This document shows positions 7,929 through 16,037 of a stretch of DNA of 64,000 nt, piece after piece. Numbering within the stretch: position 1 is the first letter of the stretch; each line of letters begins with the position of its first letter. The DNA comes from an uncultured Eggerthella sp. (GTDB lineage: Bacteria > Actinomycetota > Coriobacteriia > Coriobacteriales > Eggerthellaceae), in NCBI GenBank assembly GCA_900538545.1, contig UPYK01000002.1, positions 124,001 through 188,000 on the forward strand. The letters run 5' to 3'. Under the pieces are notes generated by a model. The model made no database searches. It saw nothing but the letters and a program-made list of their open reading frames with translations, and was not told the DNA's origin. The translations under genes and the position numbers were made by a program.

Positions 7929-8729
7929 TTATCGTCCCTTCCACTGCGGTGCGCGTTTTTCGCGGAATGCCGTTGTGCCTTCGGCGGCATCTTCCGAATT
8001 CGCTGCGAGCTCTTGGTACATGTCCATCATGCGCCAACCGTCGGATTCGGCGAGGAAGCTCTTGTCCATCGAATCGTAGACCGCTTGCTTGATGAGGCTT
8101 AGTGCATAAGGACCATTTGCCATGATGGCCTTTGCGAGCGAAAGAGCCGCGTCCATCAATTCTTCCTCAGGTACGGCACGATTTGCCAGCCCCCATTGAA
8201 CAGCGGTGGCTGCATCGATCGGTGCGCCCGTGAGTAGAAGCTCCATGGCATGCTTGAGATGGATCGAACGACCGATGCGGAGGGGAGCGCCTCCGTTGCC
8301 GGGGAACAATCCGCTCTTTGCTTCAGGGAAGGCAACCATGCCATCATCGGTGAGAATCGCAAGGTCGGCTGCGAGCAGCATCTCAGCACCGCCGCCTACC
8401 ACTTTCCCATTAGCCGCAAGGATGATAGGCTTCTTCCAAAGTTTGCGCGTCATAGCGCCCGTGCCCCAAGTTTCTCTCCCCTTGGGCGGATGGAGCGTTT
8501 TCTCGTTGTATTCCTTAAGGTCTGCTCCTGCGCAAAACACCTTACCCGTATTGGTCAAGATGGCTACCTTGGCTTCGTCATCGTCGTCGAAGAGCTCGAA
8601 GGCATCGCATAATTCGGCCCACATAGCCGAATTGATCGCATTGCGCGCTTCAGGGCGATCGAGTGTGATGATGAATGCGCCCTCGTTCTTCTCGATGCTA
8701 AGGTATTCGAATGTTGGCATTTGTTCCAT
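7929..8729 (-). CDS. Enoyl-CoA hydratase/isomerase (crotonase family)
   Basis: 266 residues from the ATG at 8729, which has GGGGGA five bases upstream; the longer open frame to 8867 adds nothing family-like. The crotonase oxyanion loop is visible (VFCAGADLKE at about 65-74; ANGKVVGGGAEM at 107-117). Both hydratase glutamates are present, E116 and E136 (FPEAKSGLFPGNGG), so hydration of a 2-enoyl-CoA is plausible. It resembles CaiD of carnitine metabolism in context, beside CaiA-like and CaiB-like genes. It follows the Gfo/Idh gene on the same strand with a hairpin region between them. Confidence 0.88.
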   Translation of the reverse strand: MEQMPTFEYLSIEKNEGAFIITLDRPEARNAINSAMWAELCDAFELFDDDDEAKVAILTNTGKVFCAGADLKEYNEKTLHPPKGRETWGTGAMTRKLWKKPIILAANGKVVGGGAEMLLAADLAILTDDGMVAFPEAKSGLFPGNGGAPLRIGRSIHLKHAMELLLTGAPIDAATAVQWGLANRAVPEEELMDAALSLAKAIMANGPYALSLIKQAVYDSMDKSFLAESDGWRMMDMYQELAANSEDAAEGTTAFREKRAPQWKGR

Positions 8730-8880
8730 ATGGTCCCCCGTCTTTTTGAAGCTGTGAGCTTCGTTGTGCATGAATGATGCTCGGCTCAATCTATGCTTGA
8801 GAACAGAGGCTCGGGTTATTCTGCAGGCGTAGGCAAGAGCACGAGTTTCGATGCTTTCGTTATACAAGAAAGGAGATATG

Positions 8881-8940
8881 AAAAGAAGAGCGCATTTATG
8901 CGCATCACCCCTGAAACGGAGCTTCGCTTCAGGGGTGATG
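8881..8940 (-). terminator. Tandem hairpins after the Gfo/Idh gene
   Basis: CATCACCCCTGAA (8903-8915) pairs with TTCAGGGGTGATG (8928-8940); on the minus strand it is followed by the small palindrome GCGCATAAATGCGC and then TCTTCTTTT. This should end the dehydrogenase-Gfo/Idh transcript, giving the hydratase its own promoter downstream. Confidence 0.6.
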
Positions 8941-8970
8941 GAAGGGATCGCACTAGTGTGAAACGGCCTT

Positions 8971-10050
8971 TTATCGGGCGTTTCGTGCGGCGAGCGTGAT
9001 CTTTAAAGTCTTCATTGCGTTGTCGAGCGTGCTCGTGCAAATTGCCCCCGGCACACCTCTTAATTCGTTGACAATGTCTTGTATCTGTCCAAAGCCAGGG
9101 TAGGTGTCAACATCAGTAAAGATCTCGGTTCTCTCGAGAGGTGCTTCTTCACGTACGCCACCCATAACGCCCTCATGGGCGATCGCGTCTTCGGGGTCGC
9201 CCGCGATCGTTTCGAGCACGAGCGGTGCTGCATTGTCGTAGTAGGGGAATTCGATGCTGCCCCTATCGCCGAAGATAAGGAAGCGATCGATCGCCTTGTA
9301 AGTGGCATAGCACCACATGCCGGAGACGAGCACGCCCGATTCGGTGATCGCTGAAAGCGAGACGGCATCTTCTGCTTCATAGAAACCGGTTCTATTGGTG
9401 GCAGACAGGTTGAAGGTAGTGAGCGAGCCGACCAGATAGTCCACAAGGTCGAGCATGTGCGCATCGCCTTCGTAGAAGTGGCTCCCGCCAGATACTTCAG
9501 GGCGCACGCGCCAAGGCTTTTGATCTTCAGGCAAGCATTCCTCTGCAGTGAGACGTTGCGTCCTGATAAGCTGTACGCCACGCACCATGCCGATCGCGCC
9601 TTCATCAAGGAGGCGCTTGAGCTCCTTATAGCGTGGCATGCCACGACGGTAGTGCGCTACGTAGCAACGTGTCCCACTCTCATCGAAGGCCTGCTTGATC
9701 GCTTGGGCATCTTCCCAGGAAAGGGCGATCGGTTTTTCGAGGTAGCAATGCTTATTCGCTTGGGCGACCGCGATCGCTTGCTCTTTGTGACAGTTCGGCG
9801 TGGTGGCAACATAGACGATGTCGATCGAAGGATCGGCCAGAAGCTCTTCCATGGTTTCGTACACTTTGCCATGGCCTTGCGCATCGACCCACGCCTGCGC
9901 CTTTTCTGCGGTTCTATTCCAGACACCTGCTAATTCTGAATGATCGGCAGTATAGGTGGGAACTCCGTTCTTGGTCTCGACAACATTGCCGCACCCGATG
10001 ATCCCCCAGCGAATCGGCTTATCTTCGCCGCCTGTTCGTTCGTCTTTCAT
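8971..10050 (-). CDS. Gfo/Idh/MocA-family oxidoreductase
   Basis: 359 residues from the ATG at 10050, preceded by AAGGGGG. An N-terminal NAD(P)-binding Rossmann fold is clear (IRWGIIGCGNVVE at about 14-26) together with the family EKP motif (HCYLEKPIALSWEDA). The family oxidises or reduces sugars, inositols and other hydroxy compounds. It is unusual amid CoA-thioester enzymes: it may act on a hydroxylated or sugar-like precursor of the acid, or be unrelated. It lies 71 bases downstream of the acyl-CoA dehydrogenase on the same strand. Substrate not assignable. Confidence 0.85.
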   Translation of the reverse strand: MKDERTGGEDKPIRWGIIGCGNVVETKNGVPTYTADHSELAGVWNRTAEKAQAWVDAQGHGKVYETMEELLADPSIDIVYVATTPNCHKEQAIAVAQANKHCYLEKPIALSWEDAQAIKQAFDESGTRCYVAHYRRGMPRYKELKRLLDEGAIGMVRGVQLIRTQRLTAEECLPEDQKPWRVRPEVSGGSHFYEGDAHMLDLVDYLVGSLTTFNLSATNRTGFYEAEDAVSLSAITESGVLVSGMWCYATYKAIDRFLIFGDRGSIEFPYYDNAAPLVLETIAGDPEDAIAHEGVMGGVREEAPLERTEIFTDVDTYPGFGQIQDIVNELRGVPGAICTSTLDNAMKTLKITLAARNAR

Positions 10051-10069
10051 GATGACCCCCTTATAAGAA

Positions 10070-10096
10070 GGGCGTGTAGAAGATCTCTGCACGCCC
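10070..10096 (-). other. Hairpin between the dehydrogenase and Gfo/Idh genes
   Basis: GGGCGTG and CACGCCC form a 7-base stem in the 71-base gap, without a T tract. It could attenuate or stabilise the transcript. Confidence 0.35.
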
Positions 10097-10121
10097 TCTG
10101 TCGCTTGTTTTGTGCTGCCCG

Positions 10122-11282
10122 TTAGGCCTTGTACTTCTTCGCGAGCTGACGGCCAGCGATATATTCCATGACCTCGGTCGTGCCGCCGCCCATTTCGTTA
10201 CCGCGAAGGTCTGCCCAGATGCGTCCGATGCGCATTTCTTTCGTGTAGCCAATAGCCGCATAGATCGACATCGCCAGATCGGCCACGCGGGTGAGCTCGC
10301 GGCAGGCGTATCCCTTGAGTAGCGCAGATTCGAGGCGCGTTGATTCACCGTTGTCGAGCATGGTGACCGTGCGATACAAACGCCAACGCACGTTCTCGAT
10401 GATGTTCTCCATCTCGCAGAGATGCTGCTGGATCATGGAGATGCGGGCGATCGGCTCCTTGAACGCGACGCGATCGTTGGCATAAGCGCCAGCGTCGTTC
10501 AGGGCTGCCTGCGCCAAGCCGAGCGAAGAGGCAACTACCAAGCAGCGTTCGAACTCGAGCTTCTTCATGAGCAGCTTCCAGCCCATGCCAGCTTCGCCGA
10601 TGCGCTGTTCTTCGGTGACCACTACATTGTCGAAGAACTGATCGACGAACGGGATAGCTTGCTGGCCAACCTTCTCAAGCGAGGCGACCGTGAAGCCTTC
10701 GGCGTCGTTGGGTACCAGCCAAAGCGAATACTTGTCGTTCTCGTAGCTTGGGTCCTCGTCCTTCGCAACGACCATGGTGTAGAGCGAAAGTCCGCCAAGC
10801 GTGACCCAGGTCTTCTGGCCATTCAGAAGATACGTGCCATCGGGCTGCTTGCGCGTGACGCAGGTCATCGCGTTGTTGTCCGATCCAGCGGCGGGTTCGG
10901 AGATGGCGGTACAGGCGATGCAGGTGCTCTCAACGTTCTCGATGGCGTTCATGATCAGCTCTTGCTGTTCTTTCGTGCCAAAGTCGATCACGTCGGTGAT
11001 GGTGTTGAAGTCGGTAACGAAGGGGAGCACCACGCCAGTGAATTCATGGAGCTTCTCAACAAGAAGGATCTCGGTGAGCTTGTCGACAGGGATGCCGCCG
11101 ATATCTTCAGGAAGGCCCATGTGCATGAACCCTGCCTCGCGGTAGGCCATTGCTGCTTCCACGCTAATATGATGATCGACTTCGTAGGCTTGCTTCACCG
11201 CTTCGTCGGTGAAGTAGCGCTCTGCATATTCGCGTGCGCTTTCGATCATGAGTTCCTGATCATCGGTAAGACTAAAATCCAT
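10122..11282 (-). CDS. Acyl-CoA dehydrogenase family protein, CaiA-like
   Basis: 386 residues with the three-domain layout of the family. Flavin and substrate motifs are visible (CTAISEPAAGSD at 124-135; KTWVTLGGLS at about 157-166). The C-terminal loop reads NEMGGGTTEVM, so the MCAD-type catalytic Glu is absent there, but E245 in KKLEFERC occupies the alternative position used by isovaleryl-CoA dehydrogenase and present in CaiA. The ending (GRQLAKKYKA) also resembles, from memory, the ending of E. coli CaiA, the crotonobetainyl-CoA reductase. I infer an ETF-linked enoyl-CoA reductase or acyl-CoA dehydrogenase. First gene of a leftward unit with Gfo/Idh. Confidence 0.87.
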   Translation of the reverse strand: MDFSLTDDQELMIESAREYAERYFTDEAVKQAYEVDHHISVEAAMAYREAGFMHMGLPEDIGGIPVDKLTEILLVEKLHEFTGVVLPFVTDFNTITDVIDFGTKEQQELIMNAIENVESTCIACTAISEPAAGSDNNAMTCVTRKQPDGTYLLNGQKTWVTLGGLSLYTMVVAKDEDPSYENDKYSLWLVPNDAEGFTVASLEKVGQQAIPFVDQFFDNVVVTEEQRIGEAGMGWKLLMKKLEFERCLVVASSLGLAQAALNDAGAYANDRVAFKEPIARISMIQQHLCEMENIIENVRWRLYRTVTMLDNGESTRLESALLKGYACRELTRVADLAMSIYAAIGYTKEMRIGRIWADLRGNEMGGGTTEVMEYIAGRQLAKKYKA

Positions 11283-11378
11283 TGCTGCCCCTTTTCCCTT
11301 TGGAATAACGTTCGGCTCGTGCCATTAGAGCAGATATTAGTATCTCGATTTCAATAAATAAAGGGATTTGCAAGATTT

Positions 11379-11400
11379 GGACAGACACATAGGATTGTCT
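11379..11400. promoter_or_regulatory. GGACA-N4-CATAG-N-ATTGTCT box, copy 2
   Basis: 18 of 22 positions match the site at 6304. It lies about 100 bases upstream of the leftward dehydrogenase gene. Confidence 0.45.
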
Positions 11401-11456
11401 ATTCGGTTTTGCCCGATCTATCGTTTCGCTTGATCGTTTCGGCTGGAGCGCGCACG

Positions 11457-11483
11457 AAAAAGCCTCCGCGCAGGACGAAGGCT
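11457..11483 (-). terminator. Rho-independent terminator after the iron-sulfur flavoprotein gene
   Basis: Read on the minus strand, AGCCT ... AGGCT closes a stem around a GC-rich loop and is followed by TTTT. Confidence 0.55.
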
Positions 11484-11542
11484 TGTAAAGAATGCTCTAT
11501 TATTTTGCGAGCTTGCGGCCCAGGTCCAATGGATCGAGCGCA

Positions 11543-12160
11543 CTATGCCAGCTTCTTGATGAACTCCACCATATCGATGCCAAGCTGACGTGCGACTGCA
11601 GGCGCGATTGGATCTTCGGAAACGGAGCGACGCCATTGCGGTTTGCCGTCCTTCATGCCTGCCATGAGCGAACCGGCAACCACCGAAGCGATAACGGGGC
11701 CTTCGGGGCGCGGATTGATCTGGATCATCTCATGGGTCGAGCAGAATTGGCTCAGCGCTGCATAGGTGGGTTCTGCACCGCAGTTATCGAGGCCTGCCAT
11801 GGTGATGCAGCCTGCAACCTTGCCCTTGAGCTGGTTCGCCACCATATGCATAGGACGGGTGCGATCGATGAAGGTCTTCATGCGGCCAGACACATTCGAG
11901 AAATAGTCGGGCGAAGCCACGATGATGCCATCCGCCTCGAGCATCTTCTGCTTGATCTCTTCCATGTCGTCATCTTTGATGCTGCATTCTGGCTTGAATA
12001 AGCAGCGGTTGCAGCCTGTGCAGTATTCGACGTTCTTTTCGGAAAGCTCGATCACTTCAGTTTCCGCTCCGAGCTCTGCAGCGGCGCTCAGTGCTTCGTT
12101 GATCAAGTAGTCGGTGTTCTGGCCTACGCGGTGGCTTCCGTTGATGGCGAGAATCTTCAT
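11543..12160 (-). CDS. Iron-sulfur flavoprotein (Isf-like), FMN plus [4Fe-4S]
   Basis: 205 residues from the ATG at 12160 (GAGG seven bases before). The flavodoxin-like fold begins MKILAINGSHRVGQNT. Cysteines C47, C50, C53 and C59 form the compact C-x2-C-x2-C-x5-C motif of the Isf family; the positions equal those reported for Methanosarcina thermophila Isf. Such proteins carry electrons between ferredoxin-like donors and small acceptors in anaerobes. It is divergent from the acyl-CoA dehydrogenase at 12343 and shares its promoter region, with a GAACATGTTC-like site, so it may be an electron donor in the same pathway or an oxidative-stress flavoprotein. Confidence 0.85.
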   Translation of the reverse strand: MKILAINGSHRVGQNTDYLINEALSAAAELGAETEVIELSEKNVEYCTGCNRCLFKPECSIKDDDMEEIKQKMLEADGIIVASPDYFSNVSGRMKTFIDRTRPMHMVANQLKGKVAGCITMAGLDNCGAEPTYAALSQFCSTHEMIQINPRPEGPVIASVVAGSLMAGMKDGKPQWRRSVSEDPIAPAVARQLGIDMVEFIKKLA

Positions 12161-12187
12161 GGCATACCTCGTTCTCTTTTGGTTCTT

Positions 12188-12197
12188 GGACATGTTC
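12188..12197. promoter_or_regulatory. GAACRTGTTC-like palindrome, copy 2
   Basis: GGACATGTTC (one mismatch) sits 28 bases before the flavoprotein start and 146 bases before the divergent dehydrogenase start. Confidence 0.35.
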
Positions 12198-12342
12198 AAT
12201 TATACGGAATTCGCTCACACCTAAATAATGGATTGCCCTATGGATTGTCGGACAGAGAAGGCGTTTTGATGCTTCAAAAAGCCTCTTTGTTTAGCTACGC
12301 TAGTATACGAAGAACAACTGCGATCATTTTAGAAGAGGAACT

Positions 12343-13515
12343 ATGTATAGCTTTGCTCTTTCATCCGAGCAAAAGCGGCTCGTCGCTGCATTCCGAGAGT
12401 TTGGGGAAAGCGTTTTCTTGCCCGAACGCGTATTCCAGTGGAAGCGCGATCAGGGTCTGCCAGATGAGGTGGTGAAGGGATTCACCGATCTCTATTTCAG
12501 CTTCGAATCCTCTACGGTAGGGAAATCGTTCGCCCATAGCGTCATGAGTCAAACGCTCATCCTTGAAGAGCTTTCGCGTTGTGCCGGAGCAACCCTGCCG
12601 TTTCAGAATGATCTCTTCAATCTTCAGATCATGAATTGGTTCGCTGAGTCCTCACGTTTTTCCGATGCGCTCGACTTCTATCGCAAGACAGGGCGTCTCA
12701 TGTTCTCGTTCGCCATTTCCGAGCCCGTTGCAGGTTCGGATACGATGGGCATGCATACCTACACGCAAACCGTCGATGGCAAGATCATTCTCAATGGCCA
12801 AAAGAACTATGTGAACAACGGCGAGTATTCTCCCAACATCTTGGTTGCCGCGATCGATAAGGACGTGCAGGACCCAGGCAAGTATCCTGCGCTCGCGTTT
12901 TGGCTCATCCCGCGCACGCTCAAAGGGGTACGTGCTTATCCGATCAACAAGATAGGGCAGTCCATGTTGCCGTTCGCTTCACTCGCGTTCGACGATGTTG
13001 AGCTTTTGCCCGAGTATCGTTTGAGCGGTAACGAGGGAGGCTTCCAGCAGCTTTTCCGTTTGCTCGAATTCGGACGCGTGTTCATTTGCGCCTCTTCGGT
13101 AGGCATGGCGCAAGCGGCGATGGAAGATGCAGTCGCACATGCGCGTGAGCGTATCGCGTTCGGCAAGCATATCAGCCAGTTCCAGCAGATCGAACAGATG
13201 CTCACTGATATGGAGGTATCGCTCACCAGCATGCGCCTCATGCTCTACCGGGCAGTATGGGATATCGAAAACGACACCCCTGATAAGCGCTTGTCGGTCG
13301 CGCTCATGAAGCGCTTCATCCCGAAGACCGCCACCGAGGTCGCAAGCAATGCGATGCAAATTCTCGGTGGACTCGGGTATACTGAAGGTTCGCGAGTCAG
13401 TTCGATTTGGGAGGACTGCCGCGGTAATCAGATCGCCCAAGGAACCGACCAGATCATGGTCTACATTTCAGCCCCGCTCATTCTCGACAAATACGAAAAG
13501 GAAGAAGCTCTATGA
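12343..13515 (+). CDS. Acyl-CoA dehydrogenase family protein lacking both usual catalytic Glu residues
   Basis: 390 residues with normal family motifs (FAISEPVAGSD at 123-133; QILGGLGYTEGSRVSSIW near 345-362). At the position of the IVD-type base it has G244 (LLEFGRVF), and at the MCAD-type position it has Q366 (NQIAQGTDQIM). Normal dehydrogenation needs a Glu in one of these places, so it may be a reductase with another proton donor, a lyase-like variant, or an inactive subunit. Its stop codon overlaps the start of the small membrane protein (ATGA at 13512-13515), implying coupled translation. It is divergent from the iron-sulfur flavoprotein. Confidence 0.85.
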   Translation: MYSFALSSEQKRLVAAFREFGESVFLPERVFQWKRDQGLPDEVVKGFTDLYFSFESSTVGKSFAHSVMSQTLILEELSRCAGATLPFQNDLFNLQIMNWFAESSRFSDALDFYRKTGRLMFSFAISEPVAGSDTMGMHTYTQTVDGKIILNGQKNYVNNGEYSPNILVAAIDKDVQDPGKYPALAFWLIPRTLKGVRAYPINKIGQSMLPFASLAFDDVELLPEYRLSGNEGGFQQLFRLLEFGRVFICASSVGMAQAAMEDAVAHARERIAFGKHISQFQQIEQMLTDMEVSLTSMRLMLYRAVWDIENDTPDKRLSVALMKRFIPKTATEVASNAMQILGGLGYTEGSRVSSIWEDCRGNQIAQGTDQIMVYISAPLILDKYEKEEAL

Positions 13516-13748
13516 AAACAAGCACGAAGTATTGGATCTACGCGCTGGTCATCAACCCGATCACTACGCTCATCATCTACTACATGTTCAACGCAGGATT
13601 CAATCTGCTGAACCTTATCGGTGTCGGCATCATCGGCTATGGCATCTTCCTGTACTTCGTTGTCCAGGCTATTCGTATCGACGTTCGTGCCCGTCAGGCT
13701 TACAAGAAAAAGAAGGGCAAGGGCGGCAAGAAGAAAAAGAAGCGCTAA
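13512..13748 (+). CDS. Small membrane protein, single-unit relative of the protein at 4045
   Basis: 78 residues, two hydrophobic segments (about 9-28 and 34-55) and a very basic tail ending in KKKKGKGGKKKKKR. The pattern INPITTLIIYYMF then GVGIIGYGIFLYF matches each half of the duplicated protein at 4045. The start overlaps the acyl-CoA dehydrogenase stop as ATGA, so the two proteins are probably made in fixed proportion. A terminator follows, then an OFA transporter. It could anchor the dehydrogenase to the membrane, or assist the transporter. Not recognised as a named family. Confidence 0.8.
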   Translation: MKTSTKYWIYALVINPITTLIIYYMFNAGFNLLNLIGVGIIGYGIFLYFVVQAIRIDVRARQAYKKKKGKGGKKKKKR

Positions 13749-13788
13749 GCCTCAAAACTGTCCGGAATTACAGATAAGCAACAATTGG

Positions 13789-13816
13789 TGCCGCAAGATT
13801 TCTTGCGGCATTTTTT
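13789..13816 (+). terminator. Rho-independent terminator
   Basis: TGCCGCAAGA, loop TT, TCTTGCGGCA, then TTTTTT. A strong end to the dehydrogenase and small-membrane-protein transcript. Confidence 0.92.
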
Positions 13817-14205
13817 ATGATATTCCGCGAACGGGTTCAAAACATGTTCACGAGATGTTTGAACGCGTTTTGAACATGTTCAAAATCGGACAGAATTATC
13901 ACTTTGCCCGTCTTTTATTGGTTCTGCCTATGATTTTTTGGGCATTCATTCATAAAAACCAAAACAAAATCGCTTTCTACATAAGGGTTTTAACCCGTCA
14001 AGTGGTCAGTTTTTGAAACCTGGCTATTTTTCGGAAAAAAATAAACTTTCAAAATAGAGTACAGGGGAACCTTCCCCATTGCGGTATCACGTGGTGAAAC
14101 GCGCCAGATTTACCAGGTGATCTCGCACTTGCTGTATTGAATGTAAAGGAAAGTGTGGCGTTTTCACGGCATCTGTCGTGGTTCGCCCGGAAAGGAAAAG
14201 AAGTT
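13817..14205. other. Promoter and leader region of the second OFA transporter
   Basis: About 390 bases without a gene. It holds palindromes at 13840-13849 and 13868-13885, and a GGACA box at 13888. Then follows a long leader with an ATTGAATGTAAAGGAA stretch (near 14133) that has a close counterpart in the leader of the third transporter (ATTGCATGTAAAGGAA near 15983). Confidence 0.5.
13840..13885. promoter_or_regulatory. Paired GAACATGTTC palindromes, copies 3 and 4
   Basis: AAACATGTTC at 13840 and the perfect 18-base palindrome TTTTGAACATGTTCAAAA at 13868-13885. Their centres are 32 bases apart, about three helical turns, as expected for cooperative binding of a dimeric regulator. Confidence 0.55.
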
Positions 14206-15534
14206 ATGGCAACTGCTGCTACAACTCAGAAAATGACGGCGCGTCATATTCTTGTAGTGCTCACCTGCGTCTTCTGCACCTTCGGTTGCGCAGCTATCAC
14301 GTTTAGCTGCCCCGGTCTTTGCTACCGTCCAGTAGCAAATTACCTCGGTGTTCAGGTCTCAGATGTGTCCTTCTACATGTCGATCGTCTATTTCGCTGAA
14401 GTTATTTTCTCTCCCATCATCGGTGCGCTGCTCGAGAAGTACGACGCACGCATCATCTGCACCATCGCTGCAGTCTTCACTTCAGGCGGCATCTTCTGCA
14501 TGTCGTTCTATACCGAGCTCTGGCAATGGTACGTTTCCGGTTTCTTCATGGGCGTTGGCGAGATCACGCTTCTGTGGCTCATGGTCGCAGGTCTTTTGAA
14601 CCGCTGGTTCAAGGCTAAGCTCGGTCTCATGCTCGGTATCTCCTATGCAATGACCGGTCTTGGCGGTGCAGTCTTCAACTTCATCGGCCAGTTCATCCTC
14701 GGTCCGAACCTGCTCGTTGAAGACACCTGGCGTGACCTTTATATGTTCTACGGCATCGCCGCTGCAGTGCTCTCCATCCCCTTCACGCTCTTCGCGATTC
14801 GCTCGCATCCGCAGGATTGCGGCCTGAAGGCATATGGTGCTCCGATCACCGAGGGCGAGGTCATCGATGCTCAGCACCTCGATCTTCCCGGTATTCCGGC
14901 AAAGCAGGCTTATGGCAAGTGGTACTTCTGGGTACTCATCCTTGCAGGCTGCATGTTCAACATCGGCGGCATCTATCCGCAGCACTTCACCACCTTCTAT
15001 CAGACCGTTGTTGCGGTTGACGCAGCGGGCATCACCATTCCGGATCTCATGATCATGTCTGGTACGCTCGAGGCATGCTGCATGATCGGTATGGCTGTTG
15101 GTAAGGTCACCATCGGTGCTATCGAATCCCGCAACATCGTCGTTGCACTCGCATTCGGTTCGATCTGCGGTTTCATCGGCCTGTGTGGCATTTGGTATGG
15201 CGGCATGAACAAGGCCTTGCCGGTTCTGTTCTTCGGTGGCTTCATCTTCGGTATGCTCTATCCGTTGGTCACCACGGCGCTGCCTTACATCACACGCTTG
15301 CTGTTCGGCGAGAAGGACTACGACAAGATCTACTCTGTCATCCTCATGCCGGTTAACTTGGTTGGCGCATTCGCCGCTTCTGGTCTGGCTCTCATTTACC
15401 AGGGTCCCGGCTGGGATTGGTACTTCATTGTCGGCCTCTGCGTTGCGGTCATCTGCTTCGTTCTCGGCTTCATCGTCGTGAAGTGGGGCATGAAGGATTA
15501 CCGTGGCGACAAGGCTGCTGGTACCATGCACTAA
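14206..15534 (+). CDS. MFS transporter, OFA family (second copy)
   Basis: 442 residues from the ATG at 14206, which has AAAGGAAAAG upstream and aligns with the starts of the other two copies; the open frame reaches back to 14137 without family similarity. About 12 membrane segments. SCPGLCYRPVANYLGVQVSD is nearly shared with the copy at 16038, as are LGPNLLVE and VNLVGAFAASGLALI, so these two are recent paralogues. Codon use is highly biased, like ribosomal genes. It probably carries a carboxylate in exchange for its reduced product. Regulatory palindromes lie upstream and a terminator follows. Confidence 0.85.
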   Translation: MATAATTQKMTARHILVVLTCVFCTFGCAAITFSCPGLCYRPVANYLGVQVSDVSFYMSIVYFAEVIFSPIIGALLEKYDARIICTIAAVFTSGGIFCMSFYTELWQWYVSGFFMGVGEITLLWLMVAGLLNRWFKAKLGLMLGISYAMTGLGGAVFNFIGQFILGPNLLVEDTWRDLYMFYGIAAAVLSIPFTLFAIRSHPQDCGLKAYGAPITEGEVIDAQHLDLPGIPAKQAYGKWYFWVLILAGCMFNIGGIYPQHFTTFYQTVVAVDAAGITIPDLMIMSGTLEACCMIGMAVGKVTIGAIESRNIVVALAFGSICGFIGLCGIWYGGMNKALPVLFFGGFIFGMLYPLVTTALPYITRLLFGEKDYDKIYSVILMPVNLVGAFAASGLALIYQGPGWDWYFIVGLCVAVICFVLGFIVVKWGMKDYRGDKAAGTMH

Positions 15535-15581
15535 TCGCATTCGCGATCGCATAAACGCTTATCAATAGGTAAGTTCGCTTG

Positions 15582-15625
15582 GTTGGGCATCTGGCATTGC
15601 GCCGGGTGCCCAACTTGCTTTTTAG
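15582..15625 (+). terminator. Rho-independent terminator after the second OFA gene
   Basis: GTTGGGCATCTGGC pairs with GCCGGGTGCCCAAC (with G-U pairs), followed by TTGCTTTTTAG. Confidence 0.8.
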
Positions 15626-16037
15626 CACGATATATTGATTTTAAATGCGGCGATAAGTAACCGTTTCATTACGAAAAGCTATAGGTTTTTGCGCTGCATC
15701 ATCGGGATTTTGGGCTCAAGAAAAATATTTTTTACTAGCGCGCACTGTACCGTTGTAGTGAGCAGAATATAAAACACGCATCTGAACTGGGGTTATATGA
15801 AAACGAACATGTTCAAATAGCGGGGTAGTATAACGCGTTCAAGAAATAATTCCATTGGACAAAATCAAACATCTGACCATTTTTGTAGAGCCTGTGGAGG
15901 AACAGAATAGCTTGTGAGAGCAAATATGCTCTTGCGTGCAATGGTTCTTAGAGAGAAGTGCACCGAGCCTCTCAAAGAGTGATTGCATGTAAAGGAAGCA
16001 GGAGTGCGAAAGTGCTCCAGGAAAAGAAGGAGGGGTT
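15626..16037. other. Promoter and leader region of the third OFA transporter
   Basis: About 410 AT-rich bases without a gene. It contains GAACATGTTCAAA at 15805, a possible -10 TATAAC at 15829, a GGACAAAATCA box at 15857, and a leader segment resembling that of the second transporter. Confidence 0.5.
15805..15817. promoter_or_regulatory. GAACATGTTCAAA palindrome, copy 5
   Basis: Identical to the core of the 13868 site. It would overlap the -35 region if TATAAC at 15829-15834 is the -10 element. Confidence 0.45.
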
